DNA from: Poriferisodalis sp965226645
GTDB taxonomy: Bacteria; Actinomycetota; Acidimicrobiia; Acidimicrobiales; Poriferisodalaceae
Reading direction: 5' to 3'
DNA: 64,000 bases
NCBI GenBank assembly: GCA_965226645.1
Contig: CBDDDL010000001.1
Location: forward strand, 698,587-762,586
The translations under genes and the position numbers were made by a program. Below the pieces are notes generated by a model. That model was given only the letters and a program-made list of their open reading frames with translations. It searched no databases and was not told the origin of the DNA. Numbering within the stretch: the stretch's first letter is position 1; every line of letters begins with the position of its first letter. Of this stretch, positions 53,323-62,912 are shown piece by piece.

Positions 53323-53340
53323 GGCCCTAAAGGCCCCCGC
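53318..53340 (+). terminator. GC hairpin in the NYN gene leader
   Basis: GCGGGGGCC, loop CTAAA, GGCCCCCGC is a perfect 9-bp stem followed by TTTAG. It overlaps the end of the second leader repeat. It could be a terminator, an attenuator before the NYN gene (ATG-like GTG at 53361), or an RNA-protein binding site. The short T run makes termination uncertain. Confidence 0.45.
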
Positions 53341-53360
53341 TTTAGCGTTGAAGAGGAAGT

Positions 53361-54298
53361 GTGAATTCGTTTCTGATACTGGTCGACGCCGGATATGTGT
53401 ACGCCGAGGGTGGTCTGCTGGTTCACGGCACCAAGGCGCGACATGAATTGACCCTGAATCCCTCGAAGCTTCGTGATTGCCTTCTGCCATTCGCCGATGA
53501 GCGCTCCGAAGGGCGCTTGTTACGCATCTACTGGTACGACGCAGCGCACGAACGACGCGCGACTGACGAACAGAACCTTGTCGCGGATCTACAAGGCGTC
53601 CGGCTGAGACTTGGTCGCCTGACCAATAAGGGAGTCCAAAAGGGGGTGGACTCGTTGATATATCGTGACATGTTCACGTTGTCCCAGTCGGGCCGTGTCG
53701 GCGATGTCTTCCTGTTGGCTGGCGATGAAGACTTGCTCGAGGGCGTCCTCGCCGCCCAAGACAAGACTTCGGTGTTCGGGTCAACCTCATTGGTATCGAG
53801 CCGAATGTCAGCAACCAGGCCGCAAGCCTGCGTCAAGCGGCAGACTCGATCTACGTTCTGCAGCGTGAACAGCTCGCCGATGTGCTGATCCGGCGCTCCG
53901 GTGGTGGGCGGCCAGGCACTTCATCCATACAGCCCAACAAGCTGCGGCAGCTCGAGGGCCGATTCTCGCCCTCATGGCAAGACAGGTCGACGACTGACGC
54001 TGACAAAGAGGCGATTCGCTCAACATCGGAGTTCGTCGCCGCCGAATTCTGCGAACAGGCGTCGCCGGATGAGATCGCGACCTTGCGGGAACAGCTTCGG
54101 AGCGATCTCGATGTGGCCCGTCGCCGATTGCCGCAGCGCGCAGATGGTTGGCTCTTGAAGGCCTCCGGTGTCGAACTGGACAGATGGCTCACGGAATCCG
54201 AGCGGCTGCTAGCGCGTCAGCTCTTTTGGACTGCTGCGTCGACGCTTCTAGAGGGCCTCGAGGGCGTAAACGACGCCGAGGACATCGAAGGTGCATGA
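53361..54298 (+). pseudogene. NYN-domain RNase family gene with a 5-base duplication frameshift
   Basis: Starts with NSFLILVDAGYVYAEGG (first NYN Asp), then RIYWYDAAHERR, KGVDSLIYRDMFTLSQSGRVGDVFLLAGDED (further acidic residues), a PIN-like RNase core. AAGAC is repeated at 53758-53762 and 53763-53767; deleting one copy restores GVRVNLIGIEPNVSNQAASL and the frame to LLIRRSGGG and an Arg-rich tail to 54298. The leader carries repeats and a hairpin. Substrate unknown; NYN proteins cut RNA. Confidence 0.75.
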
Positions 54299-54314
54299 AC
54301 GAGGACCGCGCTAG

Positions 54315-56086
54315 GAGCCTGCTGAGTAAGCCGTGTCTGGGGCCTGTCAGTAGGTGTTTGTGTCGGGCGTGATTTGGCGGTCCGGTGGGCGGTTGTGTGC
54401 GGTGCGGGGTGGTTGGCGGTGTGGGGGTGGCTGTTCGGGGCCGTGTGTGTGGGGTTCGGACTTGGTTTGGGTGTCGCGGTGGGTTGTTGGGGGTGTTTTG
54501 TGGTGGTGGTGGTCAGTTGATGGCCCAGTGGCGGCCGTTGTGTGTGATTCCGAGGTTGGTGAGTCGTTTGAGGTTGACTGCTGCGGCGCGGGTGGTGAGC
54601 CATTGCCGGTTTTTGTGGATGCCTCGGTAGGGGCATCTTCGGTTGTTGCGCACGAGCCACGCGATGGAGCGTTCGGCCATGGGCCGCCATCGGCGGTAGT
54701 CGTGGTCGAAGCTGTCGGTGCGGGCCTGTTTGCGGGCTGTTTTGAGGAGCTGGTGGTGGGGGTGGATTTTGATGGTGCGCCCGGTCTTGGCGGTGGTGCA
54801 GCGTGCTCGCGCCGGGCATGTGCGGCAGCGGCGGCCGAACCTGGCGGTGCTGTTGGGGCTGATCGTCACGGTGATGCCTTCGGGGCAGGTCACGGTCCCG
54901 GCGTCGGTGTCGATGTCGTCGATGCTGTAGCCGCCGTCGACTGCGGTCTGGATCGGCGGCGGCTTGATCACCGCGGTCATCTCGCGTTCTGCGAGATGGG
55001 AGCGCAGTTCCCCGGTGCCATAGGCGCTGTCGCCGTACACCTCGGTGCCGGCGGGCTCGTCGGCGATCAGGCCGGGCGCGGCCTGCGCGTCGCCGACATC
55101 GCCCGCGGTGAGGTCGACTGCGGTGATCAGGCCCGTGTCGGGCTCGGCCGCGATGTGGGCCTTGTAGCCGTCCCGGTAGACGCTGCGCGACTTATGCACA
55201 TGACGCGACTCGGGATCCACCACAGACACCACCCGGCCCGGCGCGGTGCGCCGCGCGATGCGCCACCGCCCCGGGGCGTCGCCGGGCTCGACGTCTTGGC
55301 CCGCCACCAGCGCCAGCAACGCCACCGCGTCGCCCTGAGCGTCGTCCAATTCGAGATCTTCTGCTGTGCCGATCAGCTCCAGGGCGTCGTCGACGAGCTC
55401 GCTGACGAGGCGTTCCACGTCGGCGGGGTCGCCCCAGTCCACCACCGCGCCGCCGGTGTCGAGGTTGCGGTCGCGCACCCACACATCGCCGAGTTCCCCA
55501 TGGAGCTTGCGGACCCGCCGGATCTGGTTCACGAGCATCGTGACGGTGTCCTGACGGGCCACCGCGTCATCAAGAACCGTGGAGTCCAGCACCCGCCGAT
55601 GGCTCTTCGCGACCGCGCCGCACTCAGCGATCAACTCGCTCACCACCCGGAACACCCGATCAGGATCACCGCTCGCACGCAAACGATTGCGCCACAGCGT
55701 CAGCACCGTGTGACCGAACGCCTCATCAGTCAACGCCAGACCCGCAGCAGCCTTCCACGCGATATCAGTCGCCAGCCGCCGGCACGCCTGCCGATCCGAC
55801 AAGCCTTCGAGCGCCTGGAGCACCATCACGGTCGCGACCACCTCACCAGGCACCGACGGACGCCCCCGACGCGACCCGAACAAATCAGCGAACAACCCGT
55901 CCGGGAACAACCTGCTGCGATGCTCAGCCAAGAACGCGTGCACCGAGCCCACGCCCACCAGATGCCCGCACAACGCCCGCGCATCCAACAACTCACGATC
56001 CAAACGGCACGAACCCTGCATGCCCACATCCTCCCGCGCCAACACCCCCAACACGCGGAAATCCGCCCCAATAAATCAGCACACTC
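54315..56086 (-). mobile_element. IS1182-family insertion sequence
   Basis: Ends: GAGCCTGCTGA at 54315 and the complement of GAGTGTGCTGA at 56086, flanked by CTAG on both sides (54311-54314, 56087-56090), a probable 4-base target duplication. Length ~1772 bp. The right CTAG forms the stop codon of the monooxygenase gene (TAG). The single transposase gene is intact, so this is the only likely active element in the window. Confidence 0.75.
54513..56021 (-). CDS. IS1182-family transposase
   Basis: About 502 residues. N-terminal IS1182 domain (HAFLAEHRSRLFPDGLFADLF, QALEGLSDRQACRRLATDIAWK), DDE core with DSTVLDDAVARQDT, EVYGDSAYGTGELR and a C-terminal Cys-rich region (RRCRTCPARARCTTAKTGR) then FDHDYRRWRPMAERSIAWLVRNNRRCPYRG. 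No frameshift. Alternative upstream ATG at 56054. Confidence 0.9.
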   Translation of the reverse strand: MQGSCRLDRELLDARALCGHLVGVGSVHAFLAEHRSRLFPDGLFADLFGSRRGRPSVPGEVVATVMVLQALEGLSDRQACRRLATDIAWKAAAGLALTDEAFGHTVLTLWRNRLRASGDPDRVFRVVSELIAECGAVAKSHRRVLDSTVLDDAVARQDTVTMLVNQIRRVRKLHGELGDVWVRDRNLDTGGAVVDWGDPADVERLVSELVDDALELIGTAEDLELDDAQGDAVALLALVAGQDVEPGDAPGRWRIARRTAPGRVVSVVDPESRHVHKSRSVYRDGYKAHIAAEPDTGLITAVDLTAGDVGDAQAAPGLIADEPAGTEVYGDSAYGTGELRSHLAEREMTAVIKPPPIQTAVDGGYSIDDIDTDAGTVTCPEGITVTISPNSTARFGRRCRTCPARARCTTAKTGRTIKIHPHHQLLKTARKQARTDSFDHDYRRWRPMAERSIAWLVRNNRRCPYRGIHKNRQWLTTRAAAVNLKRLTNLGITHNGRHWAIN

Positions 56087-58006
56087 CTAGCCGGCGGGTT
56101 GGGCTACTCGGTCGGATTTGAATTCGAAGACGTAGGGGTCGAGCGACTCCTGCGCGGCGATTCGGAACTTGTGCCAGTAGCCGCCGCCGTAGTACGCGAG
56201 GCTGCCCGGCTGAGCTTCGCCGTGACCGTTGTAATACGACAGACAGTCACGCAGCGGCGCCGTGGTGATGTCGGCCATTCGGCAGTGCTCGGCGTACTTC
56301 GACGCTGAGTCGGGGGTGATGTCGACCACGTTGAGCGCTTTGTCCCGCATCTCGGTCAGCATCCAGATGATGTAGTCGCCGTGCTGGTCGATGGCGTCAG
56401 TGAAGTTGAAGCTGCCGCCGCCGCCCTGCGGGCCCGACACGATGAACAGGTTCGGGAAGCCGTGGCTGTGCAGGCCCAAGAACGTCTTGGTGCCCTCGGT
56501 CTGCCACTTCTCGCTGAGCGTGATGCCGTCGCGGCCCCGGATCATGTTGAACGTCGCGGTGGCCATCCACTGGAAGCCGGTGGCATAGATCAGCACGTCC
56601 AGCGGGTACTCCACGCCGTCGTGCACCACGCCGCGCTCGTTGATCTCCTGCACGCCCATCGGGGCGGTGTCCACCAAGCGCACGTGCGGCTGGTTGAACG
56701 TCGGCAGGTACTCGTCATGGAAGGTGGGCCGCTTGCAGCCGTACGGGTAGTACGGCTTGAGCGCCTCGGCCGTGGCCGGGTCTTCGATGATGGCGTCAAC
56801 CCGGGCCCGGATCTGCTCCATGATCCGGAAGTTCGTGTTGAGCTGCTTTTGCACCAGCTCTTCGGGCGACAGCTTGCGCTCGTGCTCCTTGCGCTCCTTG
56901 AAGTCCGCCACTCGGCCGGCGAGGTAGTCGTCGTTGGCCTTGATGGCGGTGCGGCCTGACGAGATGCGTGCGAACCGCTTGCGGCGCGCCCGTGCCCACC
57001 CCGGCTCCTTGCTCCACTCGGCGATCTCGTCGGGGTCGGTCGTTCGCTGGTCGCGCACGTCGATCGACGACGGCGTCCGCTGGAACACGTACAGCTCGCT
57101 GACCACCTGAGCGATCTCGGGGATCACCTGCACGGCGGTGGCCCCCGTGCCGATGATGCCGACTCGCTTGCCCTCGAGGTCGATGTTGTAGTCCCAGCGA
57201 GACGTGTGGAACGACTCGCCTTGGTACTTCGTCATGCCGTCGATGCGGGCCAGCTTCGGGCTGGTCAGGATGCCGTTGGCCAAGATGACGTAGCGCGCCT
57301 TCATGGCGTCGCCGCGGTCGGTGATCACCGTCCAGCGGCCGGCGTCCTCGTCCCACTCGGTGGCGTCGACAGTGGTGTGGAACAGGCAATGGTCGTAGAA
57401 GCCGAACTTGGTGGCCATTGCCTGGCAGTACTCGAGAATCTCGAAACCCGAAGCGAACTTCATCGACGGGATGTACCCCATCTCCTCGAGTAGCGGCAGG
57501 TAGCTGTACGACTCCACATCGCAGGCAATGCCCGGGTAGCGGTTCCAGTACCAGGTGCCCCCGACGTCGCCGCCCTTCTCGCAGAAGCGGACATCGGTGA
57601 AACCGGCGGCGCGCAGCTTGTGCCACAGCAGCAGCCCGGCAAACCCGGCACCGATCACCAGCACCTCGCATTCGTCGGTGAGCGTCTCACGCTCGATCGG
57701 CGGCTCGGAGTACACGTCTTCGAGATAGCGCTTGAACTCGCCCTCCATCGCCATGTAGTCCGCCGCGCCCCGGCGGATCTCCTTGAACTCCCGGTACTTG
57801 GCCTGCTCTTCGGCGTTGAACACCGCGCCCGGCGGGGGAGGCGGCAGCTCCTTGAGATGCTCGTCCGCGTTGACCGAGTAGCCCTTGCCCTGGATCTTCT
57901 CCGACGCCTTCGCCGCCCGTGTGTTGAAGATCTTCAAGCCGGTCTCGGGATCAATGCTGATCGCCGGTCGCGTGAACGTGTCCGTTGCCATCTCACTCTG
58001 CGTCAT
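56087..58006 (-). CDS. Flavin-binding monooxygenase, Baeyer-Villiger type
   Basis: 639 residues. FAD site VLVIGAGFAGLLLWHKLRAAGF, fingerprint YQGESFHTSRWDYN (family FxGxxxHxxxW with Tyr first), NADP site GKRVGIIGTGATAVQVIPE, and the ATG motif LIYATGFQWMA. Oxidises ketones to esters or hydroxylates using NADPH and O2. An N-terminal ~100-residue extension is present. The stop codon is formed by the CTAG next to IS1182. A second copy of its 3' end is at 52989. Confidence 0.9.
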   Translation of the reverse strand: MTQSEMATDTFTRPAISIDPETGLKIFNTRAAKASEKIQGKGYSVNADEHLKELPPPPPGAVFNAEEQAKYREFKEIRRGAADYMAMEGEFKRYLEDVYSEPPIERETLTDECEVLVIGAGFAGLLLWHKLRAAGFTDVRFCEKGGDVGGTWYWNRYPGIACDVESYSYLPLLEEMGYIPSMKFASGFEILEYCQAMATKFGFYDHCLFHTTVDATEWDEDAGRWTVITDRGDAMKARYVILANGILTSPKLARIDGMTKYQGESFHTSRWDYNIDLEGKRVGIIGTGATAVQVIPEIAQVVSELYVFQRTPSSIDVRDQRTTDPDEIAEWSKEPGWARARRKRFARISSGRTAIKANDDYLAGRVADFKERKEHERKLSPEELVQKQLNTNFRIMEQIRARVDAIIEDPATAEALKPYYPYGCKRPTFHDEYLPTFNQPHVRLVDTAPMGVQEINERGVVHDGVEYPLDVLIYATGFQWMATATFNMIRGRDGITLSEKWQTEGTKTFLGLHSHGFPNLFIVSGPQGGGGSFNFTDAIDQHGDYIIWMLTEMRDKALNVVDITPDSASKYAEHCRMADITTAPLRDCLSYYNGHGEAQPGSLAYYGGGYWHKFRIAAQESLDPYVFEFKSDRVAQPAG

Positions 58007-58134
58007 GAGTCCCCCGACGTCATTCGATTTGGTGTCCGTGCGATGTTACGTGAGGTGCCGTTCATCGCGCCGGGGCGGTGCTGGCTCGCCGGCGTGTGGC
58101 GTGCGCCGGGCGCTGTGACAGCCTTCACTGCGAC

Positions 58135-59925
58135 ATGAGACGGGACATCGTTGCGGCCACGCTGGGGATGGGAGCCCTGGTCGGGGTGCTCACCGTCCAC
58201 CTGCTCGTGGCCTCCTCGGCGGGCGGACCTGTGGCGGTGCCCGACGTGCCCGCCTACCTGAGCATCGCCCAGTGGCTCGGGAGCGGTGGGCTGGCACCCG
58301 AGAACCTGCCATTTCAGCCGGGTTTCGGCTTGCTGCTGGCACCGCTCGTGTGGGTGGCGCAGATCTCGGAACTGTCGACACAGGGCGAATCTGTGCACTA
58401 CATCGCGCTGGTCGCCAACTCGATGGCCGCCACAGCGGCAGTGGCCGTTGCGGGCTGGCTTGGCTGGCGGATGTCGGGTCGCTGGTGGGTGTGCGCTGCG
58501 GGCGCGGCCATTGCGGCGGTGCATCCGTCACTGTCGAGCGCGTCCCGCATTGCATGGCCCGAGACGTTGCTGGCGCTGGCGGTGCTCGTGATCGCGGTGG
58601 CGATCACCGGCGCTGGCTTGGCAGCGACGAGCCGTTCGAGCCAGCGTTCGTGGGCGGTTGCGGGACTGGTCGCGACGCTGGCAGTTGCGCTGCATGCGCG
58701 CGCCGTCGTGCTGGTTGTCACTGTGGTGGTGACGGCACTGGTGATGCGTACCGAACGCCGCGCATGGCTCGGGCTGGTGGCAGGTCTGCTGGCGGGTGGC
58801 GGAGCAGCCGCATTGGCGCTCTCGCTGACCGGCACCTGGCCGATCGCCCGGCTCAGCGACGCGGCCGAGCTCGACCGCGGCTGGCAGACGGTGGCGACCG
58901 TGTCCGGGCAGCTCCTGGCGCTGGGCGGCGGCACCGTCGGCTTGGGGCTCGTCGGTTTGAGCATGGGCATGGCGGCGGCAGTGCGGCTGCTGCGTGGTCG
59001 CCGCGCGCCCGAGAGCCCGGTGGCTGCTGTAGCGGTCTTCGTGTCTGCGGGCGCGCTGGCGGTGGTGCTGTTGGGCGGGTGGACGCTGGTCGGCAGCGAC
59101 CGTGTCGACACGGTGCTGTACGGGCGCTACGTCGATCCGTGGGCAGTGCCGCTTGCCGTGGTCGCACTCGCATGGATCTCAACGCAGCGGTCGCGCCGCC
59201 GCAGCCACGTGCTCACCACGACGACGGCGCTGGCGCTTGCCGTCTACGCAGCCGTCCTCGCCGCACCCGGAATGTTCGACGGCGAGCCGCGGCGCATCAT
59301 GACCTTGTCGCTCAGCCCCGCGTGGTCGCTGACCGACGGCCGTCTCGGCGCAGTCGCAACGGTCGCCGTGGTGCTGACGCTGGCAGGAGTGCTGCTGGCC
59401 GCACTCGCGCTGAAGCGAGCGAACGCTGACATCGGTGCTCAGCCGCCGCAGGGGCCGGGTGCTGCTGTGCCGGCGACCGCCGACGCGCACGACGAGCGCC
59501 CGGGTCGTGAACGAACGCGGCTGCTTGCTGCGGGGACGCTGGTGGCTGCCGCGCTGGTGCTGGGGGCGGTGTCGACGGTCTCGAACCACCGTCATCTCGC
59601 CGACGTGGGCGACGTCGCCCGCGACCAGGTGGTCGCGGCAGCCGAGGTGGCCGACGTCGCCCGTGCCGGCGGGTTGAGCTGCTTGGCCCACGACCGGGCC
59701 GACGTGCCGAGCTATGCGCTGTGGCTGTACCGCATGGAGCTCCCGTCGATCGCCCACGAGCGAGTGATGCTGACCTCCGGCGAGGCGCCGTGCTCGGCAT
59801 TCGTCATCGCGCACGACGATCTTGCCGAGCACTGCACGAACGCCCGACACTTGGTGGACGAGCCCGCTGGCGCATGGGCCCTGTGGTTCCTCCCCGACCG
59901 CAAATGCGCCCTGCCCAGCGCCTAG
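58135..59925 (+). CDS. Polytopic membrane protein, glycosyltransferase-C-like
   Basis: About 596 residues from ATG 58135. Roughly eleven hydrophobic helices (IVAATLGMGALVGVLTVHLLV, AAATAAVAVAGWLG-like, TALALAVYAAVLAAPGM). A periplasmic D/E-containing loop near the start (VAVPDVPAYLSIAQW) fits GT-C type enzymes. The C-terminal soluble part contains SCLAHDRADVPSYALWLYRMELP. Function unknown; GT-C enzymes add sugars from polyprenyl donors. Divergent from the monooxygenase. Confidence 0.65.
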   Translation: MRRDIVAATLGMGALVGVLTVHLLVASSAGGPVAVPDVPAYLSIAQWLGSGGLAPENLPFQPGFGLLLAPLVWVAQISELSTQGESVHYIALVANSMAATAAVAVAGWLGWRMSGRWWVCAAGAAIAAVHPSLSSASRIAWPETLLALAVLVIAVAITGAGLAATSRSSQRSWAVAGLVATLAVALHARAVVLVVTVVVTALVMRTERRAWLGLVAGLLAGGGAAALALSLTGTWPIARLSDAAELDRGWQTVATVSGQLLALGGGTVGLGLVGLSMGMAAAVRLLRGRRAPESPVAAVAVFVSAGALAVVLLGGWTLVGSDRVDTVLYGRYVDPWAVPLAVVALAWISTQRSRRRSHVLTTTTALALAVYAAVLAAPGMFDGEPRRIMTLSLSPAWSLTDGRLGAVATVAVVLTLAGVLLAALALKRANADIGAQPPQGPGAAVPATADAHDERPGRERTRLLAAGTLVAAALVLGAVSTVSNHRHLADVGDVARDQVVAAAEVADVARAGGLSCLAHDRADVPSYALWLYRMELPSIAHERVMLTSGEAPCSAFVIAHDDLAEHCTNARHLVDEPAGAWALWFLPDRKCALPSA

Positions 59926-59967
59926 CGCGCGCCCGGCGGCGCGGAGTTGCCGGAGTAGCGTCGCCTG

Positions 59968-61342
59968 ATGGCAATACGACAGCAGCAATCAGCCCAGCTG
60001 AGGTCAACGGCAGCGCGGCGGATTGCTTCTGTGGTTGTTCCGATGTTCTTCTTCGGCGGTCTCGCCATCGGATTGCTGGGTTGCGCCGGCTCATCCGACG
60101 ACGAGGCGTCGGCCCCCGAGGCCACGGCGGCAGCGACCACCGAGGCCCCATCTGCGGGGACTGCTGCGCCGGCTGCGACGGCCGCGCCGGCTGCGACCAC
60201 GGAAGCCATGGCGGCCCCGTTGGAGTCGCTCGAGGTCACGCAGATTCCGGGCGATCCGAGGGACGTTTCCATTTCGGCGTTGCGTCAGGGCGCGGATGCA
60301 CCGCTGCTGCCAGAGCCGCTCGTGGACCCGGCGGCCATCATCTCCGGCGGCCCGCCACCCGACGGGATCCCGCCCATCGATGTCCCCGAGTTCGAGCGTG
60401 CCTCTGACGTGGACTGGATCGAGCCCCAAGAAGCAGTGGTGACGATCAACCTCGGAGGCGACGCTCGGGCCCTACCCCGCCCAGGTGATGATCTGGCACG
60501 AGATCGTCAACGACACCGTCAACGGTGAACCCGTCACCATTACCTTCTGCCCGCTCTGCAACTCAGCTATCGGGTACTACCGACAGCTCGACGGCCGCAC
60601 CTTCACCTTCGGGACGTCGGGTCGGCTGTATCTCTCAGCGCTGGTCATGTACGACCGCCAGACCGAGAGCCTGTGGACGCACTTCACCGGTCAAGCCATT
60701 GCTGGAGAGCTGACCGGCGCTCAGCTCGAGCTGATCCCCGTCGCGACGGTGTCATTTGAGACGTTTGCCGCCGAGCATCCAGACGGCCTCGTCTTGTCGC
60801 GGCCGATTGGGTCGGGGCGCTCCTACGGCAACAATCCGTATGCCGGCTACGACGAGCCCGACGGCGGCCCGATCCTGTTCTTGGGCACAGCCGACCCCCG
60901 CCTCGGGCCCCAGACCCGGGTGGTGGTCATCCGGCACGGCGGTGAGGGCGTTGCGGTGGTGCTCGACGCGCTGGCTGCCGAGGGTGTCATCGCGACCGAC
61001 GTCGGAGGCGTGACGGCGGTGGTGTTCCACCTTCCCGGGACGGCCACGCCGCTTCAGGATTCACGTGTGGCGTTCGGCCGAGACGTGGGCGGCACCGGTG
61101 TGTTCAACGCGACCGTCGACGGTCAGGCTCTCACGTTCAGTCGGCTGGCCGGCGCTTCCAGCAGCTCGGTTGGCATCGGAGCATTCACCGATGATCAGAC
61201 CGGCTCGACCTGGACGGTGCTGGGCAGCGCCATCGATGGTCCGCTGGCCGGCACCCAGCTCGAACCCATCGAGCACCTCGACACGTTCTGGTTCGCCGCC
61301 GCGGCCTTCGACCCCGACATCGAGATCATCGGCGCCCCCTAG
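59968..61342 (+). pseudogene. DUF3179 lipoprotein, one frameshift
   Basis: Signal peptide with lipobox (GLAIGLLGCAG), an Ala/Thr/Pro/Glu-rich linker, then the DUF3179 domain: VVTINLGGDARA in one frame and IWHEIVNDTVNGEPVTITFCPLCNSAIGYYR, FGTSGRLYLSALVMYDRQTESLWTHF in the next. One extra C at 60470-60472 explains the break: without it ...DARAYPAQVMIWHEI reads through. Members are extracellular or membrane proteins of unknown function with a conserved Cys pair. Confidence 0.8.
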
Positions 61343-61587
61343 CGCGCCCGAGCCCGCGCGGGCTCGCCCAAATCCGCCACGCGCATCGGGCGAGAGTTCT
61401 TGTCATCGCCGATCTGGCTCAGCAGTACCCCGGGAGTGGAGGGCGGCCGCGCCATGCACACCGGCGCGCCACCGTCTTGACTGAGCATGTTTGCCCCGCA
61501 GCGGCGACCCTTCGACGCTCGTCGCCCCGGTCTCTTCGAGAGCTTCGGGATCTTCGCTCGAACGTGACCATCGGGCCAGCGACACAC
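61339..61587 (-). CDS. Unrecognised small open frame
   Basis: 82 codons, Arg-rich: LSKRPGRRASKGRRCGANML, PPSTPGVLLSQIGDDKNSRPM, ending ADLGEPARARAR. No known domain; it overlaps the end of the DUF3179 gene. Probably not a gene, but it is the only open frame in this gap. Confidence 0.2.
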   Translation of the reverse strand: MCRWPDGHVRAKIPKLSKRPGRRASKGRRCGANMLSQDGGAPVCMARPPSTPGVLLSQIGDDKNSRPMRVADLGEPARARAR

Positions 61588-61591
61588 AGCG

Positions 61592-62912
61592 ATGAAGCAC
61601 GCCCGGCGCAGTCCTCTGTGTTCTGGCGATCATCAGTGGCGGCTGTGCCACCGATCCGGAGTCCCGCCCGCCCGGCTCGCTTCCAGCAGCGACTACCGCG
61701 ACGGAGCCTTCGACGCCCACTGTTGCCCAATTCGACAGCGAAGACTCAGCTATTCCAAGTGAAACTCTGCCTGAAGCTCCTATCGAGACGGCGGTTCCAA
61801 CCACCACGGCCGCAGCAGCCATGGCCGACCCCCCCAAGAGCGTCACTGGCGACGATTCTGCGGAAGACACAGCACCGGATGCAGAGCCGGAATCGGAGGT
61901 GCTGCAGTCGGATTCGGCGGACACATCAGAAACGCATTCCGATGCGGGGCGAGCCCGAGGCGGAAGCGGATGTGCCGCCTCCGACCGCAGAGGAACTGGT
62001 TCGCCAGCGATGGTTCGACATGGAGATTCCGAAGCCCTCTGAATCGGTGCTCGAGGCATTGGGCGACGCTGGCTGAGCTCGGCGTCGCTGTGGAGCACCA
62101 GGCGGGGCCCGATGCCTCTGCAACAGCAGCGGCGGTGGCCGAGTACCTAGGAGTGGGCACTGGCGCTGCACCGCTTGAAGACGCTGTCATCGTGGTGAGC
62201 GATGCAGAGCCGACTGGCGCTATCGCCGCGGCGCCGCTCGCGGCATTCGGTTCGCTTCCGTTGCTCATCACCTCGGCCGAGGATCTGCATCCCGGCACGG
62301 CCGGGTTCATCGCCGACAACGAGATCGGCCGGGTCCTGCTGGTTGGATCGACAACGGATTTCTCGCCCGAGATCACTTCGGCGATCGAGGCTGCGGGAGC
62401 CGATGTCGTGCGAGTCGTCGGCGAGACGCCGCAAGATCTCGCGCAGGCCGTCCGCGGCTATTTCGAGGAGGTCCGCGCACACGATTCCCGCTGTTCCGCA
62501 GGTCCGAAACAGTTCGCTTTCGCTCTCGCCGATGACCCCCTGAAGGCGCTCGTTGCGGCGCCTCTGCTGGCACAGGCGTGCACGCCGCTGCTGTTCGCGG
62601 ATGCCGGTTCGCTGTCTCCGCAGACCCGCAACGACATCTACCTCGCGCCGGCACAGTCCCGGCGGCGTGCAAGTACACGTCTTCGCCGACGCTGAGCGCA
62701 TCCCCGACAGCACCGTCGACGTCGCGCTCCCGCCGATACGACTCGCATTCCCTGTCGATGACCCAGCAGCCCCAGGTCTCAATGACACCTTGGCCGTCAT
62801 CGACGAACAGCGACAGGTCACGCTCTACCTGCAGGACGAGGGCTTCAGAGGGATCAACTGGCTCGCCTGGTCACCGAACGCACCGCGGCTCGCGTTCGCC
62901 GCGACACAAGAT
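61592..62912 (+). pseudogene. Cell-wall-binding-repeat lipoprotein with propeller-like C-terminus, multiply frameshifted
   Basis: Pieces in three frames join into one lipoprotein: VLAIISGGCATDPES (lipobox), a Thr/Pro/Glu linker, PPTAEELVRQRWFDMEIPKPS, then the CWB2-like domain (AELGVAVEHQAGPDASATAAAVAEYLG, DPLKALVAAPLLAQACTPLLFAD) and VHVFADAERIP, ending in a TolB/WD40-like turn GINWLAWSPNAPRLAFAATQDE. Extra bases near 61595, 61946-61949, 62074 and 62660 explain the shifts. The ISL3 element interrupts it at 62913. Confidence 0.65.

Noticed and set aside
54354..56090. 578-codon plus-strand open frame
   Set aside because: It is the antisense shadow of the intact IS1182 transposase; the opposite frame carries all family motifs.
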